From: Lachnospiraceae bacterium UBA3826
GTDB taxonomy: Bacteria > Bacillota > Clostridia > Lachnospirales > Lachnospiraceae
DNA length: 10,602 nt
Assembly (NCBI GenBank): GCA_002393095.1
Contig: DGII01000009.1
Span: forward strand, 1 to 10,602
Reading direction: 5' to 3'
In this document: positions 6,622-10,602 of the stretch, piece after piece
Numbering within the stretch: the stretch's first letter is position 1
Layout of the letters: each line of letters begins with the position of its first letter
The notes under the pieces: generated by a model
Seen by the model: the letters and a program-made list of their open reading frames with translations, nothing else
Databases searched by the model: none
What the model was told of the DNA's origin: nothing
Position numbers and translations under genes: made by a program

Positions 6622-7395
6622 ATGTTACTGGTGATCGATGTTGGCAATACTAATATAACATACGGAGTATACAAGGAGACGGAGCTTGTCACCACCTTCA
6701 GGATGATGAGCAAGATGCCAAGAACATCGGATGAATACGGCATAGCCATCAGAGAGATGCTTTTTGTTAACGATATTAAGAATGATGAAATAGACGGCTG
6801 CATAGTATCAAGTGTCGTGCCGGGCATCATGCATTCCCTTATGAGCGGCATAGTCAAGTATGTATATGACAAGCCAATGACGGTTGGCGCAGGCATCAAG
6901 ACCGGTATCAGGATAATCACGGAGAACCCTAAGGAGATCGGACCGGACAGAATAGTTGACGCAGTCGGAGCCTATGAGAAATACGGCGGTCCCGTGCTTG
7001 TGCTCGACTTCGGAACGGCTACCACATATGATCTTGTAACGGAAGCAGGTGAATTCGCCGCAGGTATCACAGCACCCGGACTTAGAATAAGTGCCAAGGC
7101 ACTCTGGGAGGATACGGCCAAGCTTCCTGAGATCGAGATACGTAAGCCTAAGAGCATACTGGCACAGGAGACTATCTCAAGTATGCAGGCAGGACTTGTG
7201 TACGGACAGATCGGTCAGACGGAATATATCATCTCACAGGTGAAGAAAGAAGCGGGTTTTGACAGTATGAAGGTCGTAGCTACAGGCGGACTGGGACGGA
7301 TCATTGCAGATGAGACGGATGCGATAGATATATATGACAGCACCCTTACCCTTGAAGGACTGAGGATGATATATGACAGGAATAAGCGACGTTAG
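6622..7395 (+). CDS. coaX: Type III pantothenate kinase
   Basis: Phosphorylates pantothenate with ATP, the first step of coenzyme A synthesis, in the cytoplasm. It has 257 residues, the usual type III length. The ASKHA-fold phosphate-binding motif DVGNTN is at 6-11. GPDRI at 107-111 supplies the expected catalytic aspartate D109. DFGTATTYD at 129-137 is the second phosphate and monovalent-cation site. AGITAPGLRISAKAL (147-161) and TAKLP (165-169) are typical, although the first usually reads GG rather than AG. ATGGLG at 220-225 completes the fold. Type III enzymes are known to be insensitive to CoA feedback. I chose ATG 6622 because AGGAG at 6607-6611 lies 10 bases upstream and homology starts at MLLVIDVG; an in-frame GTG at 6589 overlaps the previous gene. 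The next gene starts 8 bases after the stop. Confidence 0.95.
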   Translation: MLLVIDVGNTNITYGVYKETELVTTFRMMSKMPRTSDEYGIAIREMLFVNDIKNDEIDGCIVSSVVPGIMHSLMSGIVKYVYDKPMTVGAGIKTGIRIITENPKEIGPDRIVDAVGAYEKYGGPVLVLDFGTATTYDLVTEAGEFAAGITAPGLRISAKALWEDTAKLPEIEIRKPKSILAQETISSMQAGLVYGQIGQTEYIISQVKKEAGFDSMKVVATGGLGRIIADETDAIDIYDSTLTLEGLRMIYDRNKRR

Positions 7396-7403
7396 GAATA
7401 TAT

Positions 7404-8393
7404 ATGGATCTGTATCATGAGCTTAAGATAGGCAATGTGACATTGTCCGGCAATATAATACTGGCTCCCATGGCAGGTGTTACAGACCTGCCATTTCGTC
7501 TGTTATGTGCTAGATACGGTTCTGCTCTCCAGTGTATGGAGATGGTGAGCGCCAAGGCGATTTATTATAATAATAAGAACACAGAAGCTCTGATGGAGAT
7601 ACATCCCGATGAGATGCCGGTATCCCTGCAGATGTTCGGAAGCGATCCCGTGATAATGGGGGAGATGGCGCATAAGATAGAGGACAGACCCTTTGCGGTA
7701 CTGGATATCAATATGGGCTGTCCTGTGCCAAAGGTAGTGAATAACGGTGAGGGAAGCGCTCTTATGAAGGACCCTCTGCTTGCGGGCAGGATAATAGAAT
7801 CCGTGGTAAAAGCCATAGATAAGCCTGTTACAGTGAAGATAAGGAAGGGCTTTGATGACAGTTGTGTCAACGCAGTGGAGATAGCACATGTGGCTGAAGA
7901 ATCCGGAGCTGCTGCCATAACCGTACACGGAAGGACAAGGGAACAGTACTACAGCGGCAAGGCCGACTGGGATATAATAGCGGCTGTCAAGGCAGCGGTC
8001 GGCATTCCCGTTATAGGTAACGGGGATGTTATTGACGGGGGGAGTGCAAGGGCCATGCTGGAGAAGACCGGCTGTGACGGAGTGGCTATAGGAAGAGCAG
8101 CAAGGGGAAATCCGTTCATATTCAGAGAGATAAGAGACCGGCTTGTGACAGGTGCGTCAGACGGCAAAGCCATGAGTACAAGACCTACTAAGAAGGAGCT
8201 GCTTGATACCATACTTGAGCATGCCCGTCTGCAGCTTAAGTATAAGGGAGAGTACACGGGAGTCAGGGAGATGCGTAAGCATATAGGCTGGTACAGTGCA
8301 GGGATGCCGGGAGGAGCGAGGTTAAGGGGAAGAGTCAATGCAATGGAGACAATGGAAGATATAGAGAGTGTGGTAAGGGAGGCGTTCGGCTGA
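7404..8393 (+). CDS. dusB: tRNA-dihydrouridine synthase, DusB-type
   Basis: An FMN- and NADPH-dependent enzyme that reduces uridines in the tRNA D-loop. It has 329 residues, the family norm. The TIM-barrel start APMAGVTD is at 21-28, which contacts FMN. The catalytic cysteine C106 lies in NMGCPVPKV. A phosphate-side lysine is in VKIRKGF (144-150). HGRTREQYYSGKADW at 175-189 holds the conserved tRNA and flavin contacts. GNGD (205-208) and GRAARGNPF (230-238) close the FMN site. A helical C-terminal tRNA-binding domain follows, from about 260. The B-type call rests on overall similarity and is less certain than the family. The ribosome-binding site AGGA (7394-7397) lies in the coaX stop region, 6 bases from ATG. 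The glycosyltransferase ATG begins one base after this stop. Confidence 0.93.
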   Translation: MDLYHELKIGNVTLSGNIILAPMAGVTDLPFRLLCARYGSALQCMEMVSAKAIYYNNKNTEALMEIHPDEMPVSLQMFGSDPVIMGEMAHKIEDRPFAVLDINMGCPVPKVVNNGEGSALMKDPLLAGRIIESVVKAIDKPVTVKIRKGFDDSCVNAVEIAHVAEESGAAAITVHGRTREQYYSGKADWDIIAAVKAAVGIPVIGNGDVIDGGSARAMLEKTGCDGVAIGRAARGNPFIFREIRDRLVTGASDGKAMSTRPTKKELLDTILEHARLQLKYKGEYTGVREMRKHIGWYSAGMPGGARLRGRVNAMETMEDIESVVREAFG

Positions 8394-8394
8394 T

Positions 8395-9357
8395 ATGATC
8401 ACGATAAGCGTATGCATGATAGTGAAGAATGAGGAGGATAAGCTCGATATATGCCTTAGGAACGTCAAGTCCATAGCCGATGAGATCATAGTGGTGGATA
8501 CGGGCTCGGTGGATTCGACTAAGGATATAGCGGCAAAGTATACGGATAGGATATATGATTATGAGTGGACCGGCAGCTTCTCGGATGCCAGGAACTATGC
8601 GTTCTCCCTTGCAAGCTGTGATTATATCTATTCGGCGGATGCGGATGAAGAGCTTGACAGTGAGAATATAGAGAAGTTCCTTAAGCTTAAGGAGAACTTC
8701 GATACCGATATTGATATCGTGCAGATGTACTATTGCAACCAGCTTCAGAACAATACCATATACAGCTTCGATCGGGAGCTTCGTCCCAAGCTGTATAAGA
8801 GACTCCGTTCCTTCATATGGGAAGAGACCATACATGAGGCCGTAAGACTTAACCCAATAGTATATGACAGTGATATAGATATAATACATCGTCCGGGAGA
8901 GGGACATGCGGTACGTGATCTTAAGGCATTCGAAAGGCTTATAGGCTCCGGACAGACGCTTAGTGAGAGGCTTACAGAGATATACTGCAAGGAGCTGTAC
9001 ATAGCAGGGGAGGAGGAAAACCTGCTTAATGCGAAGGCGTTCGTTGCCAAGCTCGCTGATGCCGAGGGACTTGGAAAAGACCAGCTTGTGAGAGTTTTCT
9101 CCATAGGGTGCAGGATATGTCGTGTGACCGGAGATATACCGGGATTCATTAAGTATGCAGCGAGAGCGGCGGCAGGAGATATGTTAAGCAGTGAGATATG
9201 CTGTGAACTGGGGGAATACTTCAGTGCTGTCGGAGATGAGAGAGAGGCTGCCCTGTGGTACTATAATGCGATGCATGAGACGGAGGCATATCTGGATATA
9301 AGGAGCAAGGAGGAGTTCCCGCATAAGCATCTGAAGGATGCGGATGCCTTGACATAG
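8395..9357 (+). CDS. Family 2 glycosyltransferase with helical (TPR-like) C-terminal region
   Basis: A predicted inverting GT-A-fold sugar transferase of 320 residues that uses a nucleotide-sugar donor; donor and acceptor cannot be told from sequence. The N-terminal domain has SVCMIVKNEE at 5-14, EIIVVDTGSVDST at 30-42, an ARN motif at 65-67 and the metal-binding ADADEE at 81-86. This arrangement resembles the WaaE/SunS-like subgroup. The part after about residue 190 is rich in paired helices (LYIAGEEENLLNAKAFVAKL and similar), suggesting TPR-like repeats that could bind a protein acceptor. There is no membrane segment or signal peptide, so it should be cytoplasmic. A strong ribosome-binding site (AAGGGAGG, 8375-8382) lies in the dusB end, 12 bases from ATG. 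Codon use matches its neighbours (23 of 29 isoleucines are ATA), so there is no sign of recent transfer. Its last codons contain the -35 box of the greA promoter. Confidence 0.87.
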   Translation: MITISVCMIVKNEEDKLDICLRNVKSIADEIIVVDTGSVDSTKDIAAKYTDRIYDYEWTGSFSDARNYAFSLASCDYIYSADADEELDSENIEKFLKLKENFDTDIDIVQMYYCNQLQNNTIYSFDRELRPKLYKRLRSFIWEETIHEAVRLNPIVYDSDIDIIHRPGEGHAVRDLKAFERLIGSGQTLSERLTEIYCKELYIAGEEENLLNAKAFVAKLADAEGLGKDQLVRVFSIGCRICRVTGDIPGFIKYAARAAAGDMLSSEICCELGEYFSAVGDEREAALWYYNAMHETEAYLDIRSKEEFPHKHLKDADALT

Positions 9358-9377
9358 CACCGTCAAATGTCTATAAT
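9349..9377 (+). promoter_or_regulatory. Perfect-consensus sigma-A promoter (P1) for greA-lysS
   Basis: TTGACA (9349-9354), exactly 17 bases, then TATAAT (9372-9377) match the full housekeeping consensus at all 12 positions. The -35 box is formed by the Leu-Thr codons just before the glycosyltransferase stop. Transcription would start near 9384, giving a leader of about 78 bases before greA. This suggests strong constitutive expression independent of the upstream operon. Confidence 0.85.
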
Positions 9378-9405
9378 ACAGTAATTAGGCCGTGACAGAT
9401 GCGGC

Positions 9406-9434
9406 TTGGCATAATATCGGAACATAAATGTAAT
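9406..9434 (+). promoter_or_regulatory. Second candidate sigma-A promoter (P2) for greA-lysS
   Basis: TTGGCA (9406-9411), a 17-base spacer and TGTAAT (9429-9434) each match five of six consensus bases. Transcription would begin near 9441, leaving about 21 bases of leader that still includes the ribosome-binding site (9446-9451). Its -10 box runs into the palindrome at 9431-9446. Confidence 0.45.
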
Positions 9435-9446
9435 AATATATTATTA
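9431..9446. repeat. 16-base perfect AT palindrome upstream of greA
   Basis: TAATAATATATTATTA reads the same on both strands. It lies between the P2 -10 box and the greA ribosome-binding site. It could be an operator or a weak mRNA hairpin next to the ribosome-binding site. It contains only A and T, so chance is a real possibility. Confidence 0.35.
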
Positions 9447-9461
9447 AGGAGATGCGGTACA

Positions 9462-9944
9462 ATGGAAGATAAGAAGAATATCCTTACATACGAAGGCCTC
9501 AAGGCTTACGAAGAAGAGCTTGAGAACCTCAAGGTAGTAAGACGTAAAGAGGTAGCCCAGAAGATCAAGGAAGCCAGAGCACAGGGCGACCTGTCTGAGA
9601 ACGCAGAGTATGATGCGGCCAAGGACGAGCAGAGAGAGATCGAGGCACGTATTGAGGAACTTGATAAGATACTTAAGAATGCAGAGGTCGTAGTAGAGGA
9701 TGAGGTAGATACCGAGACCATCAGTATAGGATGTCGTGTCAAGATCCGTGATATGGAGTACAAGGAAGATCTGGAGTACAAGATCGTAGGCTCTACAGAG
9801 GCCAACTCTCTTAAGGGTAAGATATCCAACGAGTCACCTGTGGGTAAGGCGCTTATAGGAGCCAAGAAGGGTGAGACCGTTAAGGTGGAGACGCAGGCAG
9901 GAGTACTTAAGTACAAGGTTCTTGAGATACAGAGGTCAAACTAA
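9462..9944 (+). CDS. greA: Transcription elongation factor GreA
   Basis: Rescues backtracked RNA polymerase by stimulating cleavage of the nascent RNA 3' end through the enzyme's secondary channel. It has 160 residues, the family length. The N-terminal coiled coil spans about 10-78, with the tip motif DLSENAEY at 43-50. Its acidic residues D43 and E46 are those known to act at the polymerase active site. The FKBP-like C-terminal domain at about 83-158 contains ISNESPVGKALIGAKKGE. I chose ATG 9462 because AAGGAG (9446-9451) lies 10 bases upstream and homology starts near NILTYEG; an in-frame ATG at 9399 would add 21 residues without a ribosome-binding site. It uses more ATC than ATA for isoleucine, unlike its upstream neighbours, as expected of a highly expressed gene. 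lysS overlaps its stop by one base. Confidence 0.96.
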   Translation: MEDKKNILTYEGLKAYEEELENLKVVRRKEVAQKIKEARAQGDLSENAEYDAAKDEQREIEARIEELDKILKNAEVVVEDEVDTETISIGCRVKIRDMEYKEDLEYKIVGSTEANSLKGKISNESPVGKALIGAKKGETVKVETQAGVLKYKVLEIQRSN

Positions 9945-10602
9945 TGGGTGACAATAACCGTAACAATGCAGGGGTGGCGGATAATGGCAATTCCGCACCG
10001 GCAGTAGATCTGAATCAGGTCAGGAAGAATAAGAGAGAGAAGCTTGCGGCGCTTCAGGCAGCAGGCAAGGATCCTTTCGTCATTACCAAGTATGACGTGG
10101 ATCATCATTCGGCAGATGCCAAGGCTGAATACGAGGAACTTGAGGCCAAGCTTCTTGCAGGCAGAGCAGAAGTCAATACCGACGGTATGGATGAGGCAGC
10201 TGCAAGAGAAGCAGTGAATGCCGATTATAATGAGAGGCGTGAGATCATGGATGCGTCTCCCATCAATGTGAGCATTGCCGGACGTATAATGCTTAAGCGT
10301 GTGATGGGTAAGGCTTCTTTCTGTAATGTGGCTGACCTTAAGGGTGACGTACAGGTATATGTGGCGCGTGATGCACTGGGTGAAGAACCCTATGCGGACT
10401 TTAAGAAGTATGATGTCGGCGATATCATCGGCGTCAAGGGATATATGTTCCGCACACAGAAGGGTGAGATATCCGTTCATGCTACGGAGACGACGCTTTT
10501 ATCCAAGAACTTGCAGCCTCTGCCTGAGAAATTCCACGGACTGACCAATACCGATCTTCGTTACAGACAGAGATATACGGACCTTATCATGAATCCGGAT
10601 GT
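9944..10602 (+). CDS. lysS: Lysyl-tRNA synthetase, N-terminal part (3' end outside window)
   Basis: A class II aminoacyl-tRNA synthetase that charges tRNA-Lys. The first 219 codons are visible, with no stop before the window ends. The N-terminus is Asn-rich (1-22). A conserved helix (VRKNKREKLAALQAAGKDPF, 26-45) follows. The OB-fold anticodon-binding domain at about 109-185 contains IAGRIMLKRVMGKASF and GVKGYMFRTQKGEISV. The region entering the catalytic domain reads LPEKFHGLTNTDLRYRQRY (193-211), diagnostic of LysS. Class II motifs 1-3 lie beyond the window. About 40 residues (roughly 64-106, highly charged and probably helical) sit between the N-terminal helix and the OB fold, longer than in the common bacterial enzyme. 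The ATG at 9944 overlaps the greA TAA (TAATG), and AGAGG at 9931-9935 lies 8 bases upstream, indicating translational coupling with greA. Confidence 0.95.
   Translation, partial: MGDNNRNNAGVADNGNSAPAVDLNQVRKNKREKLAALQAAGKDPFVITKYDVDHHSADAKAEYEELEAKLLAGRAEVNTDGMDEAAAREAVNADYNERREIMDASPINVSIAGRIMLKRVMGKASFCNVADLKGDVQVYVARDALGEEPYADFKKYDVGDIIGVKGYMFRTQKGEISVHATETTLLSKNLQPLPEKFHGLTNTDLRYRQRYTDLIMNPD

Noticed and set aside
8335..8907. A 190-codon minus-strand open frame opposite dusB and the glycosyltransferase
   Set aside because: Same shadow pattern: TAT/ATA-rich sense codons read backwards as Ile/Tyr. No motif or signal peptide supports it.
9362..9368. GTCAAAT shared between the greA promoter spacer and the repeats upstream of argF
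   Set aside because: A 7-base match in AT-leaning promoter DNA is easily chance, and its position relative to the promoter boxes differs.
9399..9461. ATG at 9399 as the greA start
   Set aside because: No ribosome-binding site, 21 extra residues unlike GreA, and it would lie over the P2 promoter. AAGGAG supports 9462.

Overview
The window looks like a housekeeping stretch of a chromosome from a member of the Clostridia, most likely family Lachnospiraceae. That placement is inference from three things: protein sequence style (DnaE, PfkA, GreA, LysS), the gene order birA / small conserved protein / coaX / dusB / greA / lysS, and a moderate-GC, purine-rich coding strand with heavy use of ATA for isoleucine. 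I see no insertion sequence, phage gene, tRNA, rRNA or CRISPR array.

Region 1 (1-3108, + strand): the 3' third of dnaE (replicative DNA polymerase III alpha), then pfkA (ATP-dependent 6-phosphofructokinase) behind its own likely promoter, then a TrmH/SpoU-family RNA 2'-O-ribose methyltransferase starting 2 bases after the pfkA stop. Region 2 (3083-4189, - strand): a secreted cell-wall hydrolase with a signal peptide, two SH3-type domains and a C-terminal SleB-type domain. It converges on the methyltransferase gene and overlaps its 3' end by 26 bases. Region 3 (4190-4363): a divergent intergenic region with a promoter facing each way, a 16-base inverted repeat over the hydrolase -10 box and a 9-base direct repeat with 13-base period.

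Region 4 (4364-9357, + strand): argF (ornithine carbamoyltransferase), birA (biotin-protein ligase without a DNA-binding domain), a small conserved protein of unknown function, coaX (type III pantothenate kinase), dusB-type tRNA-dihydrouridine synthase and a family 2 glycosyltransferase with a helical tail. From birA on, the genes overlap or sit within a few bases of each other, which suggests one transcript that mixes cofactor, tRNA-modification and glycosylation functions. Region 5 (9349-10602): greA (transcript cleavage factor) and the 5' part of lysS (lysyl-tRNA synthetase), overlapping by one base. They are served by a promoter that matches the -35, spacer and -10 consensus exactly and starts inside the last codons of the glycosyltransferase gene, with a second good promoter just downstream.

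I found no evidence of a wholly new multi-gene system. The points most worth a second look are the tandem greA promoters, the structured sleB-like/argF divergent region, the unknown protein between birA and coaX, the glycosyltransferase inside a housekeeping operon, and helical or linker insertions in LysS and BirA.
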